DNA from: Breviolum minutum Mf 1.05b.01
Lineage: Eukaryota > Sar > Dinophyceae > Suessiales > Symbiodiniaceae
Length of the DNA: 64,000 nucleotides
Reading direction: 5' to 3'
Assembly: GCA_000507305.1 (NCBI GenBank)
Contig: DF239038.1
Coordinates: 186,001 to 250,000, forward strand
A program made the position numbers and the translations under genes. Positions within the stretch are counted from its first letter, which is position 1; every line of letters starts with the position of its first letter. The notes under the pieces are model-generated. The model searched no databases and had not been told where the DNA came from. It was given only the letters and a program-made list of their open reading frames with translations. Of the stretch, positions 1-11,817 are shown piece after piece.

Positions 1-97
1 GCGAAAAAAAACTTTCCGCTGACAAAAAAGTCCATTAAAAAAACTCTCCCATACCAAAAACATAAAATATATAAGCAAGGATCCAAAGACTAAAATG

Positions 98-202
98 CGA
101 ACGGAGGTCAGATAAACCTGTATATAAAAAAAACACAAAAATGTGTTTTTCTGGTTTTGGGGGATGCAAAAGATTTATCTGACGTTCATCCACAGATCCA
201 AA
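98..202. repeat. small palindromic element (MITE-like)
   Basis: The two ends are inverted copies: GTCAGATAAA near 111 pairs with TTTATCTGAC near 174. The centre is A/T-rich. No coding capacity. Seen in sequence; a mobile origin is inferred by analogy with the many palindromes elsewhere in the window. Confidence 0.5.
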
Positions 203-1129
203 ATCACGAAAAATGTTTTTTTTGAAACAAATGCATTTCAATATTCAAATTCACATAAAGTTCACTCATTCTCATCATCATCCTTTCCAGTTTGGCCCTG
301 AATTGTCGTTTTGTTTTGGTGGTTTTGGTCATATGTGATCCAGGCGGCCTCCGCAACTTCTTGGTAGCGATCCAACAAGTTGCCCATGCCGGCACCCAAC
401 TTCTGTACGGCACCTTGAGCCAGGGGTCAAGGACACGCTGTGGGCTGGGTATTTCCTTGATGGGGGGGTAGGGGGTTTTGTGGCCTACCAAAAAAAGGGC
501 CTGCAACAAAAAAATGGAAAGTGAAGGTATAGTATAGCTTGCTTTATCATGACCCCTAAACATCTCTAAATTTGGTAGAGTTCCATTCTGCTCAAACCCA
601 ATATTTAACAAAAGAAACACCAAACCCCACCACGCTCCGGCACCTGTCAGTGGTGGAAACACGTCCATCAAGCCTTTCCTCGGCGGTTTTCGTCGACAAC
701 CACAACCCACAAGCAACAACCAACGACCATCACCCATCAACTTCTTGGTTGTCAACAACCAACAACCGACATCAAAAAAACAACCAATAACCATATTTAT
801 AATATATAATATGTTACTCACCCTGAAACTGTATAGCACATGCAAAAAGAATTGTTCTGTTGCAAAGTTTAGAACATAAGCTTTCCAAAAAACTAACCCG
901 TATTGTGTATTTAATTACCTACGAATTTACCAATAGTAGGTATACGGTATATTAATATACAATCCTCCCATGGATCCTCCTATGCATGGCTATATCCACT
1001 ATTTAAAACATGCATTCAACCGGTTTTAACTTAACTCTCCAACAACAAGTTTTTCCCGCTACTATCATGATTACTACCCCATCATTTATAGGTGACTATC
1101 ACTACCCCATTTAAAGCCGCTCCGTCAAG
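203..1129. other. non-coding stretch
   Basis: I see no convincing gene here. The open frames on both strands are low in complexity and lack plausible exon borders. The stretch at 706-775 is a run of related AACAACCAA words, and 900-1000 is A/T-rich. It could be intron of the gene whose exon lies at 1130. Confidence 0.4.
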
Positions 1130-1221
1130 GAACAAAGGTTCATCACGCAACTGCCGCTGAAGCGCCTGCCAAGGTTTGGAAGAATTGTTCAAAGGAACCA
1201 AAAATGGGGGGAAGTTCCAGA
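1130..1221 (+). CDS. probable internal exon, unknown protein
   Basis: After an AG|G acceptor (CCGTCAAG|G) the frame reads EQRFITQLPLKRLPRFGRIV and continues to about KWGEVPE with no stop, a composition unlike the flanking DNA. It runs straight into a family-B palindrome (TACCCTCCCTGAAACTAAC) at about 1221, so the donor is in or next to the repeat. Family not recognised. The rest of the gene was not traced. Confidence 0.35.
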
Positions 1222-1283
1222 GATACCCTCCCTGAAACTAACAGACAGTTCGCCCATGAAAATTCCCATCTTATCCTGGTACC
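1221..1283. repeat. family-B palindrome, partial copy
   Basis: Begins with TACCCTCCCTGAAACTAAC, the terminal repeat of family B, followed by the CGCCC-TGAAAAT inner segment. The right half is missing. It abuts the exon at 1130-1221. Confidence 0.55.
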
Positions 1284-1678
1284 ATCAAAATGCTGGATCT
1301 TCCAGCCAGTGATGTTAGTTTACAGTGAGTGTACCAAATAATTACCAACTATGAGATACAAAACCCTGCTGGGGGGACGGTGAGGATGGATATCCCTTAT
1401 TATTCGCAATCATTCACTATGGGGGATCACGATGTCAGATGCAGTCCTTTCAGATCACATGATTGGAGAGTACCGTGTTTCAGCGGTTTGAACCCTCGAA
1501 TGAGTTAATTCAATGCAGGCTTCGCCTTCCCGCCGATGGTTTTCGTGTAACGGAGAGACACATTATACCCCCTTTTGGGGGGCCCAAAAAGACACCTTTT
1601 TTAAGCGAACTGTCATGACCAACTTCGCCGAGGCGGGGAAATATGTGAAAAACTCCCCTTCGTTAGTTGGAAGTTTGT

Positions 1679-1783
1679 CTAGTTGGTGGTTGAACCAACC
1701 CATCTGAAAAATATGCTCGTCAACATGGAAATCTTCCCCAATTTTCGGGGTGAAAATATAAAATCTTTGAAACCACCACCGAG
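1679..1783. repeat. family-A palindromic element
   Basis: Ends are CTAGTTGGTGGTTGAACC and TTTGAAACCACCACCGAG. The inside carries the family signature: AAATATGCTCGTCAA, then a CCCCAATTTTCGGGG mini-palindrome and TGAAAATA. Same family as copies at 27287, 49180 and 63797. Confidence 0.75.
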
Positions 1784-2107
1784 TTTTGTTGTTGCTAATA
1801 TATCTTACCTTGTCCCGTGCTTTTTTTCAACGTTTTTGGCAGAAATTTCCTCTCTTGATGCGGGAAAAACTCTTAAGAGGTCTTGGTGCTTTTATTTATT
1901 GAATCGCCTTGTTTGTCTTGTGTTGCCAGTGTTTGGACATTTACTTAAAGCAAATAGTTTATTTGACAGAAGTCAAGGGTCATGTCATGTTCTCCAAACC
2001 GAAATCAAACCGTGACCTAGCAACACCTTTTTTGACCATTTTTCAAAGGTGTGCTTATTGACAACCTTATACATTAACGCGGCTTCGGGCTTGCAGTAAG
2101 ACGTGTT

Positions 2108-2221
2108 CTAGCTGGTGGGTTCAAACAAACCATTGAAAAAGAATGTTTATATACGTATATATATATATATATATTCCCCAGGTAGCGGTGAAAATAAAAA
2201 GTATCTTAAACCACCACCTAG
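2108..2221. repeat. family-A element with TA microsatellite
   Basis: CTAGCTGGTGGGTTCAA at the left pairs with TTAAACCACCACCTAG at the right. The middle holds a (TA)n run at about 2153-2174 in place of the usual core, so this copy has been altered. Confidence 0.6.
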
Positions 2222-2298
2222 TATTACAACCCCCGAAAAATCGAACACTAATACGGAACCTCCAAAAAGGAAGGTTCGGAAGACGAACCTCCTTTTGA

Positions 2299-2340
2299 AG
2301 GGAATGATGTTCAGGTTCCATGTTAGTTTTCGGGGGAGCA
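2299..2340. repeat. family-E half palindrome
   Basis: The segment TTCAGGTTCCATGTTAGTTTTCGGGGGA is shared with the complete family-E copy at 37910-38011. Here only the right arm is clear. Confidence 0.45.
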
Positions 2341-3034
2341 CACAATGTTGCACTGGTGATACCGGTCAACAGCTGTTTTTTCTTGCAGCTTCAGCCTTTG
2401 GCTGCGTCGCTCGATTTTTTTGCCACGGGAAACCTTTGCCCGGGAAGCCTTTGGCCATGCAGAGATAGCATCCAATGACGATACCCGATGAATGTCAAGT
2501 ACAACAAAGTCATTGTTTGAAATTCAAACGACGACAACAACAGCAACGACATTCTCCATAAGAAGAATATCATGTCCAATGTCCTTTCACATTGACACAT
2601 GAATGACATTTATGGTATCTTTTTTGTGCATGTCCGTTTACTCGTATTTTCAAGAGCTGCGTTTCAGCGTTTCATCCCAAGTCAAAACCAGACGCCATTC
2701 AAAATTCAAAATCTCTCCGCTGAGGCCGCAAACGCAGGAACCTGCCTCCACCGTGAGGCAAACATGTCAAAACGATCCTTGTAAATATCACTACATGATC
2801 CCTTAACAAGGCCTTATTTTCAGGCCAGAGTGGCACGGGGTATTGTTATATTCGGATTTTTTCATCATCCAAGTGTTGGACCATCACCAGGTGCTTTTTG
2901 CAGCTGAACAGCGGAAAAGGCAGGAAATCTACAGCGTTTTAAAAACGGCCCACAATCAGCGTGGTGTGAAACAACTAACAACGCTGCACAGCTTCGAATA
3001 GCGAAATCACAACTCACAATCAATCAAGGCTTAA

Positions 3035-3132
3035 ACTGGTTGGTGGTTTCAACCCAATTGGAAAAGATTAGTCAAAATGGGAATCTTCCCAAAATTCGGG
3101 TGAAAACAAAAAACATTGAAACCACCACCTAG
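3035..3132. repeat. family-A palindromic element
   Basis: Left end ACTGGTTGGTGGTTTCAA, right end TTGAAACCACCACCTAG, with the TTAGTCAAA and CCCAAAATTCGGGTGAAAA inner words of the family. It is the last clear miniature element of this family before the repeat-poor block. Confidence 0.75.
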
Positions 3133-3463
3133 TGTTCTACATTGAGTAGCATTGATACGTAATGCGTAGTAAACTTTCAAACGCGATCCCTAAGATTCTC
3201 GGACCCTTGAAACTCTCTCCACAATTTGTTCCTCCGGAAATCTGAAATAGGAAGAACATGGAAGAATCCCTTTGGAACCATGTACTTACCGTAAAGTTGA
3301 TTTGTATGGTAAATGTAGGTAAATATGTATATATATATATGGAGATCCATGGTGAACTGGGTCCTTTCCAAAATACAAGTGGGTCCTAATACTTGATGTC
3401 AATGAAACACACAAACTCGCTGCCAAACGCACCTGCTGCCATTTGAAGGAAAAATGAGTAACA

Positions 3464-3551
3464 TCTTGAAGTTGACATTGAACGAAAGAAAAACAGGGCA
3501 CCAAATTTTGTTGTCGTTCTGCTTTTCTTTCGGTCAGTGTCAACTTCAAGA
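3464..3551. repeat. palindromic element
   Basis: TCTTGAAGTTGACATTGAAC at the left is the inverted copy of GTCAGTGTCAACTTCAAGA at the right, and GAAAGAAAA pairs with TTTTCTTTC inside. About 88 bp with an arm of nearly 30 bp. No other copy was noticed in the window. Confidence 0.65.
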
Positions 3552-3914
3552 TCCTGGGATCTTTTTCGCTGCGCATTCCCCAGCGCGAGTGCCGTCGGTG
3601 GCCATGATGCTTGGTTGCATCGCTGATCGTTTCAGATCATCTAAATCCTAACTCACTAAAGGATATACTTGGAAGCCAACGGGTGAGATTCCAGACCATT
3701 TTCAATGATCCACCTTGGCTGTGACCACCAAAAACAAGTTATCCCAAGTTAATGCAACGAGAATTAAATTACGAGTGGTGTGATTTGAAGGAAGGTTGGA
3801 AAGAAATTCACAAAGTTATGTTGACGTTGAGCTGCTTCTTCCTCGCTGCATATGCATTCTGACGCCTCTCTTCTGGTGCTGATGCTCCATGCCAAGCGTT
3901 GGAATAAACCTCAA

Positions 3915-4856
3915 TTAATTTGAAATTTGGGGCGAAAAACACAGGGGCTTAAGGCCGTCGATAGAAAACTTATTATATAAACTTATCAGAGTACATGCTG
4001 TGAGCGTTCCTCCTATTTTTGCTTCTTTGAATCTTTTGTGTTCATGTTCGTTTTCTGTCTTAAACCGAGTAGCGCTGTGTAGTTTCTTCTTCAAATCTTG
4101 GTCCAAAGCTTGGGCTTGCTCGCATTCACCTGAACCTTGATCCTTCGAAGCTTCACCTGCCTTCTTTGCACGCCGCATAGATTTACTTTTGGCTGCTGCC
4201 TTTGCCTTTGCACGTGCTGTAGATTTACGTTTGGCTGCTGCCTTTGCCTTTGCACGTGCTGTAGATTTACGTTTGGCTGCTGCCTTTGCCTTTGCACGTG
4301 CTGTAGATTTACATTTGGCTGCTGCCTTTGCCTTTGCACTTGCTCTAGATTTACGTTCGGCTGCTGCCTTTGCCTTTGCACATGCTGTAAATTTACATTT
4401 GGCTGCTGCCTTGGGCTTCGCTGCATCCATTGGATTCGGAAATTTGCGGGGTGATTCTGCTTTTCCCGAACCTGGTGTTGACTCTAAGACTGTGGGGGTC
4501 ACGGGCTGTGAGGTCGACCCAGCCAATGGTGGTGTTTCTTTACCCCCCCAAAAAGCAGCTTCCTCTAAAACCTTACGTTCCTCAGGGCAAAACGCTTCGG
4601 CACCAGGTTCCCCAATAATCTCTCCAAGTTTTCCTAGAGCTTCATCTATTGCCCCAATGGTAGCCTCAACAAGCGGTTTTGGAACAAATGATTCAGCTTC
4701 TCCACTAACGGCTTCTGCAACGCTAGCCAGTGCATCAGAAAGGTTCTTGCACGTTGTTTCCTCCAGATCAGCCAAAGTATCCAAGAAGGTTTCCTCAGTA
4801 ATGATCATTTCACCAATCAAAGTTACTTCGGGATGTTTGAACAACAGAGTCTGCAT
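3915..4856 (-). CDS. Lys/Ala-repeat basic protein (histone H1-like tail)
   Basis: An open frame of 313 codons. The N-terminal 100 residues are acidic and helical-looking (EETFLDTLADLEETTCKNL). Residues of about 150-225 form about six copies of a 14-residue unit of type AKAKAAAKRKSTAR, built from 42-bp DNA repeats at 4188-4415. The unit resembles the Lys/Ala/Pro-rich tails of linker histones and dinoflagellate histone-like proteins, so nucleic-acid binding is an inference, not a family match. The first Met is at 4856, but exons at 5303-5419 and near 5150-5265 on the same strand may be spliced to it, so this may be a terminal exon. Plus-strand frames over the same bases are antisense shadows. 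Confidence 0.5.
   Translation of the reverse strand: MQTLLFKHPEVTLIGEMIITEETFLDTLADLEETTCKNLSDALASVAEAVSGEAESFVPKPLVEATIGAIDEALGKLGEIIGEPGAEAFCPEERKVLEEAAFWGGKETPPLAGSTSQPVTPTVLESTPGSGKAESPRKFPNPMDAAKPKAAAKCKFTACAKAKAAAERKSRASAKAKAAAKCKSTARAKAKAAAKRKSTARAKAKAAAKRKSTARAKAKAAAKSKSMRRAKKAGEASKDQGSGECEQAQALDQDLKKKLHSATRFKTENEHEHKRFKEAKIGGTLTACTLISLYNKFSIDGLKPLCFSPQISN
4188..4415 (-). repeat. 42-bp tandem repeat in coding sequence
   Basis: About five and a half copies of a 42-bp unit ending in GCACGTGCTGTAGATTTACG on the plus strand, with few changes per copy. It encodes the basic 14-residue repeat. The low divergence suggests recent expansion or homogenisation. Confidence 0.8.
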
Positions 4857-5039
4857 TCACCATGGCAAAAAGTATGAGACTTCCCTTAAGGAAATCGAGG
4901 AATTATGACAAACAGAACTTTCCAAACAGGAGTGCAAGGAAGTCCTGAGAACTTTTTTTACAAACAGAATTTGCGAGGACAATTTCTCTTCAAAATTCAA
5001 AATGAAAAAGACATGTTCACTGCACTCACTGGTTGACAC

Positions 5040-5419
5040 CCATTGAGCCGCGCTGCCTGAGGAATATCATCAGCTTCTTCTGGCGATGCATCGTATGGAA
5101 CCTCAGCAATTTGGAGAAGAAAGTTTGGAGAAGAAATTCGGAGTACCTAAGTACAGTCAAGAAGCACTTTGTGTCTCAAAGCAAAGTGATTCTGAGCCAA
5201 GCTGGTTGTCCGGCAAGAGCGGGGGTAATTCCATAGAGGACTCTTCAACAGCAGATGGCCTAAGCTAGAAATTGGAGGTTCCTTTTTCCGAACTGGACTT
5301 ACGTAAGCACAATAGCAATCGAATTTACTTAAGTCTAAGTTCTGTCCAAGTTGCGGTGGTTCAACTGGTGGTGCAGGGTTTATTTCAAACGCCCAAGCAT
5401 CCCCCGCAAAATCCTCCTG
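5040..5419 (-). CDS. exon cluster upstream of the basic-repeat protein
   Basis: Three coding-like exons lie on the minus strand. At 5303-5419, acceptor GATCTCAG|G and donor TAC|GTAAGT bracket a frame containing EDFAGDAWAFEINPAPPVEP. Near 5150-5265, after TAGCTTAG|G, the frame reads PSAVEESSMELPPLLPDNQL. Near 5040-5105 it reads EVPYDASPEEADDIPQAARL. All are acidic and proline-rich. They share strand and spacing with 3915-4856 and probably form its 5' part. No family recognised. Confidence 0.45.
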
Positions 5420-5540
5420 AGATCAATTTTTAAATCATCAAGTGCAATTTGTGAAGGGTATTGAAGGGTTATACCGTAACTCGAAAAGGTGTTTCGACTA
5501 CAACTAGAGATGCTACACCGATAACAAACAGAAGACAGTC

Positions 5541-7975
5541 TCAATGCGTGCAAATTGTAACCCAGTCCTCTTTTTGATCATCACCCCCCAGGTCACCATT
5601 CTTGCGGCACCGGGCAGCTGGTCTTTTCGATGCAGAGCGGGCAGAGGCGGGTCTCTTCTTGGGAGGTTTCGTGGATTCTGAAATCCCATCATCCAAACCT
5701 GCACCTTCAGCATCCTCATTTTCATCATCATCGTCACGATCTTTAAGAGGGTCATGTTCATGATCTGGTTCATCATCATCATCATCTTCTTGTTTTTTCT
5801 GTTTCTTAGCCTTAGAGGGTTTGGACTTGGAAGCGGTGTTGCGTGGTTTCTTTGAATCCTTGGTTCCTTTCTGGCTCTTAGAAACCTGCTCAGCTGAAGA
5901 ATCATCAGAACCACTTACCCGAGGAGGTAGACCATGACCCAAAGCTCCTATGCCAAAGATGTCATTAAAATAAAAACCACGGGGAAGATGGACAATGCCA
6001 ATGCTACGTAATAAGTCAGCGTTGGATAGTCGTATTTTTGATTTCAGGGACATATTCAAAATCCAGATTGGCGTCAAAATCCAGATTCACCCATGCACCA
6101 GTTTTTCCCCATATGGTCCTGCAATAGCTGCGACAGGATTCGACATCCGTGCTGACCCACTTGGCGCTGCAACAGCCACCGACTTAGGCTTGGCAGCTGA
6201 AGCAGGTGGTTGTGATGATGTCTGACGGGAGGGTGTAGGACCAATATCGCGGCCACTCATCAACCTGTTCAAATCAAAGGCCTTAGTGGAAGACAGATTG
6301 TCATCTGCTGAACATCATGTAGGTTTTTTGATAAATGGGAATCATACCAAGTTCAAAAAATTTCTTTTTGCCAGGTGACGGGGGGTCGAACGCTAGATGT
6401 CAAGGGCACTTCCGTAACGCTGCTATCATCATCCGAATCCCTACCCATCTTCTATTACTACACCCGTGAGTTCACGGGATTCCCAAAAGAAAGGCTGCCA
6501 GGTCCAAAAAAGCTGCTGAAAGCAAACCCCACATTTATGGTGATTTTTGAAATAGCAATGGCTATAGTTAGTTGAAATGATCGTGTTTGATCAAATGTGT
6601 TCTTTTGCTCAAGCAGTTAATGCACAGCTGGCAATTGTTTTTCTCCGTTTTTCTCATGGCAAAAGGTGAAGTTTGACTAGCTTTCATGGGAACTGGAGCA
6701 TGCTAAAAAGATCGTGATGTGAAGTGATTCCAATATTTGCAGGTCAGGACTTGTTAGAATCAAGAGCATTTACTGTTTATATAATTCTGATTCTTTCTCT
6801 TGGTGATTGAAGTTCTTATTATATTGATGCCCCAGAACCCGCCAAAGACTTATCGCACAAGCCCTGCTGAGGCCACTGCCCAACCAATGTGCTTTTGCAG
6901 AGGCTTTCATTTTTGGAGGCCAAAATCAAAATCTGGGGTTTTCCCGGTGAATCCTTTTACCTGCCTTGTGCTTGTAATATTGGAACTTACATTTACTTGA
7001 TGGAAGCAACAACACCTAACTGGACAATAATAGTTTGAAATATCGAGATATATCGAGTGATATCGAGTGCATACATGAATCGCAAACCAACGACAGCACT
7101 AAGGGCAGTGATATGGGAAGAAAACTGGCTACATCATTCGAAACGAGGTTTCACCCAGGTCTAAGCTTTGGTTCAGACAGGCAATGGGGCGGATAGGAGT
7201 GATCACCTTCACACCATCGGACTTGGAGCAATCCAGCCTTGTTGGCTTTAATGGAAGGGCTTGAATTTTCCAATACCAAGAACCAGTCATTGTATAATAT
7301 GCATTCATTTTTGACTTGAGATTGACCATGATTGACCGGGGTACTACGGATTACCTAAAAGATGAAGAAATAATGAGGACCAAAACAGAATATAGTCACG
7401 GTTCTATTTTTCAAATTCCATCCAAGAAACCTGCAGCGAAATCCCAGGCGCAGCATTTGCGAAGACTTGGTTTTCGAGATGTTGAGGTGCGCCCCGAAAT
7501 TCTTAGAGGTCAATTGGGGTTTCTTTTTGTTTTTCTTCTTCTCCTTTTTCACCCCTCCATCCTCGACCGCCGGCTCATCCACCAAAAAAACAAGTGGTTT
7601 ACTGTTCTGCCACTCTCCATCGACGAGGCTGTGGTGTGATACCTCAATTTTCACCTTGGGCTACAAGTGCTACAAGCGTAGGTTTTAAAATTCAGGGAAG
7701 TTACAAGACCCAAAACAAAACACACCATTCAAACGAAATTGTAGTTTTGTTTCCAACCTAGCCACTTCTCCTGCATCTTCCAGATCATTCAACAGACTCT
7801 TCAACGTAACTGGAACGTCCAAATTCTCTATGGACTGGAGATGCTGAGGGAGTCCTTTTTTCTCCAAGAGGCAAAAGTCTGAGCCGGTGATGTTGAAGGG
7901 GATCCATTTTCCCTCCGGTTCGTCAGTCACCTCTTTCGCTTCCTCAATTTGCAGCTGTTCATCCAGGAACGAAAC
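5541..7975 (-). CDS. multi-exon gene part, acidic/basic tail protein
   Basis: Successive minus-strand exons: about 7690-7970 (contains EGKWIPFNITGSDFCLLEKK), about 7400-7655 (SHHSLVDGEWQNSKPLVFLV, then a Lys-rich run), about 7140-7310 (PTRLDCSKSDGVKVITPIRP), about 6375-6465 (RDSDDDSSVTEVPLTSSVRP), about 6090-6285 (Ser/Ala/Pro-rich) and 5541-5900. The last has an Asp/Glu run at about 5700-5790, then a Lys/Arg-rich stretch ending DWVTICTH and a stop. Alternating acidic and basic low-complexity tails suggest a nuclear, chromatin-associated protein (inference). Exon joins were not proven; it may be continuous with the exons at 8475-11629 or with 3915-5419. Confidence 0.4.
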
Positions 7976-8474
7976 AGATTAATTTTCAAATATCTTTCGA
8001 TTGTTGCAATTGAAGATATTGAAGTCAATCAGTTTGTAAGGCAACATTCTCAACATTGGGTGGTTGTACTTCGACGTAGTCTGGTTGATTCCAAAATCAT
8101 GTTCATCAAAAAAATGTTTTCGGAAACTGTGTGAGTTGTACATGAACGTGGTTGAATCTAAAGTTCTTAAGGCACCCCAAAAAAGATTTGCCAAGCCGCA
8201 GGTCCGTCACGCCATTCGCCAGATCCGAAAGAAAACCTCAAGGCAATGTGAAAGATGGTTGCTGTGGAAAAAGCAGAATGCAATCAGAATGCATCATTTT
8301 TATTATTTACTAATGAATCTGAAAGAGATATCAAATCTCAAGGGGAGGTGAAAGGTGCTTGCTACATAGAATGGAGGATGCAACAGTTTGGATGTCATAA
8401 TTTTGGGATAATAGACGGCAGAAGTTCAAGATGAGGTTTACCAACTTGGGTGATTTGGAAAAGTTCAGCCAGGG

Positions 8475-11400
8475 TACAATTCCCTCTTGTCAAAGAACTG
8501 GTTCTTCCCTCGAGACACCATGTACAGATTCTCACCTTGCTCGCCACCAGCAACCAAATCGCAAATGTTGTTGATCTGCAAAATTTTCCTTAGTATACAA
8601 AATGATGTGGAACTAGAGCTGGCTAACCATAATACCTTTACACTTCATGTCACTGTAAGATAAAAAACACACTACTCAGGTCCAATCACGTGTACATAGG
8701 TGTGTGTGTGTGGGTGTGGGTGTGTGTGTGTGTATATGTGTGCTAAAGTTTAAAGGCATGTGGCATTTGCTTTTCCAACCAAGACACGGTTTGACAAGCT
8801 TGGAAACTTCTTCGGAAGTGCACTCTTCAAGTTTGATGCGCTTGGCAGGTCGCTCCTCAGCATGTGCTGGATCGGTGGAAGCCTCAGTGGTCCTGCAGCG
8901 GGTGGCGTCCCATCTCATTTGTGTGTGTGTATGTGAAAAAAACAACTTGGAATAACACTTACTAAGTCTGATACTTGATAACAATTCAAAAAACAGTCTA
9001 GACTTTAGGGGAGCAAGGTCCTTTCTGCAAGCAGAAAATCCCCAGTGGGGTTGAACTCTGCGTTGTGTTGTTCTATAGCCCGTTGAGCTTGTTCCTTTGT
9101 GCTCTCACAATCTAACCAACGCTGCGCATAGGATTGCAATACCACAAGGGTATCGTGGACTTGCGTAGACACTCTGTAGCACTTGTTACGATCAGTACTG
9201 ATACCGTTTTTCAGTGCGTTGATTGCCGGCTGGAAGTCGGGGAATCCAGGCAGAACAATCCTGTTGGCCCGGCATTCTTCGTAAACCGTGTTTGAAATCC
9301 GGTTCAAGAGTTCTTGGCCACTATTGTCCATGGTGACTGTTGCGCATTGGCACTGCTTGGAATCCCTCAGCTCCTAGTCAGGGGGAAGGATTCTGAAGTG
9401 GCTTTCACTGACCTATTTTTCATTTATGATTTAAAACTATACTCAGTTCAGGCAACTTCAACGTTGTAACGCCATTTGGTGGAGCCCAAGCGAAAGAACC
9501 CCGAAGCAAAAAAACAGCATAATGCAAACTACTATACAACCCCAAGAATGAAAGGTGGATCAAATTGAAGGAACTGGAGGTGTCCTCCAAACAGGCTAGC
9601 GCTGGCCAGGCGTCATACCCGGCCATGTCCACCAGCAGCCTTGTTTTGGCTGTGGGTACATTGAAAGCGTCAAGAGTCTGACGAATGAAGTGGGTCCCTC
9701 CTGCGACCTTGGAGCGAAAAGACAAGTATGGTAAACAAGTATGAGATAGATATTAATTATACAAAGCAATTCATGATGATGACTATCATCATCTTATATA
9801 CAACATTTCAATATGCAAGAAAATTGAACAGTCAAATGATTCAGTTATTAAAAGTTAGTTGTCATCTATCGACTTACTAGTAACTTTGAATTGGTGAAGC
9901 TTCACATGGACATACTCAAAACCATGAAACACAGCAGCAGCGTGTATTGAATATATACAGTATTCATTTTTTATCCAGGATGGAGTAGGGCGAAGACAGC
10001 TATTTTGTATGGATGCTTCTTTGATGCATGGTGTTTCTCAGACCCCCACAAAGGGCCTATATAGAGTTTGAATGGTTTCTCATATGTTTTAAAACGCTTC
10101 ATGTTACTTTGTGTTGAAGAGACTTTTGTTGGAGCCAAGCCATTTCCCTTCCAACACACCCACGATAAATCAAACAAGAAGCCTGCTTTAATTCTTGCAC
10201 GTCAGTGAAAGCTCGGCCAAGGTGAGGCAAACCAGATTTTTGCGGTGTAGCCTTGAGTGGAGGACTGGTGCTATGGTTAAAAAAACGCCCATTGGGTTGC
10301 GCAAGAATCAAGAAAATTGGTTGTCACTAGGCATTAGACATATACCTAAATTAGCTGGGCAACCGGATCAGGTTTCCACATTTCATTTCGCGGTAACATA
10401 TCAACCGACAAAACGGTTCCAGTCTTCCATCCTGGTGTTTGTCTCAGCAAATTGCGATCACTGTTACAAGTGATGGCTAGGCCGGAAAGAACGCCATCAC
10501 GCTTTCCGTAGACTGTTTCCTAAGTTAGTGGGTTGATTCAGGATGGGGTATAGTTCAGTGACGGGTATACTACATATTACGCATGCCACGTGTTGGTTTT
10601 GCTTCAAATTTTCTCGACAAACAAGTTCAACTTAATTCCAAAATGTTTGAGATTTTGATTTGCCAAGCTTCCGGATTGAACACCCATGTCAAGGCTCGAA
10701 CCTTAAGATTCCGCTCCTTGAGGGCAAATTGTTTCCTTGGATATCAAGGAGGGCTTTGAAGTGATACATTTAATGAACAAAATCCTACACCACTTGGGAT
10801 GCCCGAAACTCTTTGATTATGGGGCTAAAACTTTGTTTTCGGGCATCCGTGGTGGCACAGGATTTTTTTACCGCACAACAGACCCAACAATAGGACTTGA
10901 AAAATCCGAATATCTTGATTTACAGTAAAAATGAGAAGTATGAAACATAGGGTAAGAATCTCAAGGTTGTAGGCAACATCCCTGACATCCAACGTTTCCG
11001 AGTCGTCTTTCTTTTTTTCGTCGTCAGAATCAGATCCAGACCCTTCATCCTTTTTGGTCTCCATGTCAGCATCCTCTTCATCTTTTGTGTCTTGCTTGGT
11101 GTCAGTCTTCCTCAGGGCTGAACAAAAGTCAGGAAGATACGAAGGGGCTGCGTCCAATCAGGGTATCCCAGAAAACTTTTCTTTGGTCCCAAAAACATGG
11201 AAAAACATTCGAAAATGATAACGTTTTGTAATGTCTTGTATTTTCTTGGAGGTAGCTATACAAGGATTGAATTGTTGTTGGCAATGGCCCCAAACCCAAA
11301 CTAGCTCCTTCCAGCTTGACCTGATGCCCTGTTTGGTTTCACCACAAAGCAAATCCCATTTGTAGGAAAGTCCGCCAAAACATTTGAGATGAAGTTGAGG

Positions 11401-11629
11401 GCCCAACTTGTACGGGCAGCTGTAAGTACCCCCAAAGCCGGGCAATTCAAGAATAAGACCACAGTGAAATCTTGGGGGCTACTGCCGCAATCTTGTGCCG
11501 CCTCACGCAACCAGGAACGCAACGCTGGGAGCAAAGTGGACTCGGCATCGTTCATCTTTGAGCTGAACATCTTGAAGCGATCATCCATGTAGGACCGGAC
11601 TGTGTCCCAAGCACGGTTGTGACAGTCCT
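8475..11629 (-). CDS. multi-exon gene of unknown function
   Basis: Good exons on the minus strand: 11629 to about 11300 (acceptor CATCCACAG|GAC; DCHNRAWDTVRSYMDDRFKM and NCPALGVLTAARTSWALNFI), about 11157-10980 (acidic, DEEDADMETKKDEGSGSDSD), about 10450-10370 (GWKTGTVLSVDMLPRNEMWK), about 9715-9580 (VAGGTHFIRQTLDAFNVPTA, then LLVDMAGYDAWPALACLED), about 9374-9005 (SGQELLNRISNTVYEECRAN), about 8935-8760 (TDPAHAEERPAKRIKLEECT) and about 8580-8475 (INNICDLVAGGEQGENLYMV, stop). Intron acceptors again are AG|G. I know no domain for it. Whether it is one gene with 11818-15510 is unclear. Confidence 0.45.
8700..8736. repeat. TG microsatellite
   Basis: A (TG)n run with GGTG interruptions, inside an intron between two minus-strand exons. 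Confidence 0.8.
10780..10870. repeat. palindrome related to family D, within an intron
   Basis: AAAATCCTACACCACTTGGG and GGATGCCCGAAA at the left pair with TTTTCGGGCATCC and GTGGTGGCACAGGATTTTTT at the right. The outer words match the AAAATCCTGCACCAC arm of family D. It is the only clear miniature element I found between 3.6 and 22.6 kb. Confidence 0.6.
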
Positions 11630-11817
11630 GTGGATGTTTTTGGCTGGATGGTTTTTACTTGACTAGAGGCTTGGAGATCTGTTTTTGAGGGTGGGTGTTG
11701 AACGACTTTTTGAACTTAGATTATACTAAATGGCTGATGAATCACACTAAGCCACTAAGTTGGAGATAATCATTATCATCCATTTTTTGGACAAAACAAC
11801 AAAGGAACAAATTCAAC

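Noticed and set aside
204..845. 213-codon minus-strand frame
   Set aside because: Composition is erratic, no splice borders or family motif; likely a chance frame.
4189..4908. 239-codon plus-strand frame rich in Ala/Phe
   Set aside because: It is antisense to the Lys/Ala repeats of the 3915-4856 frame and exists because the 42-bp unit keeps all frames open.
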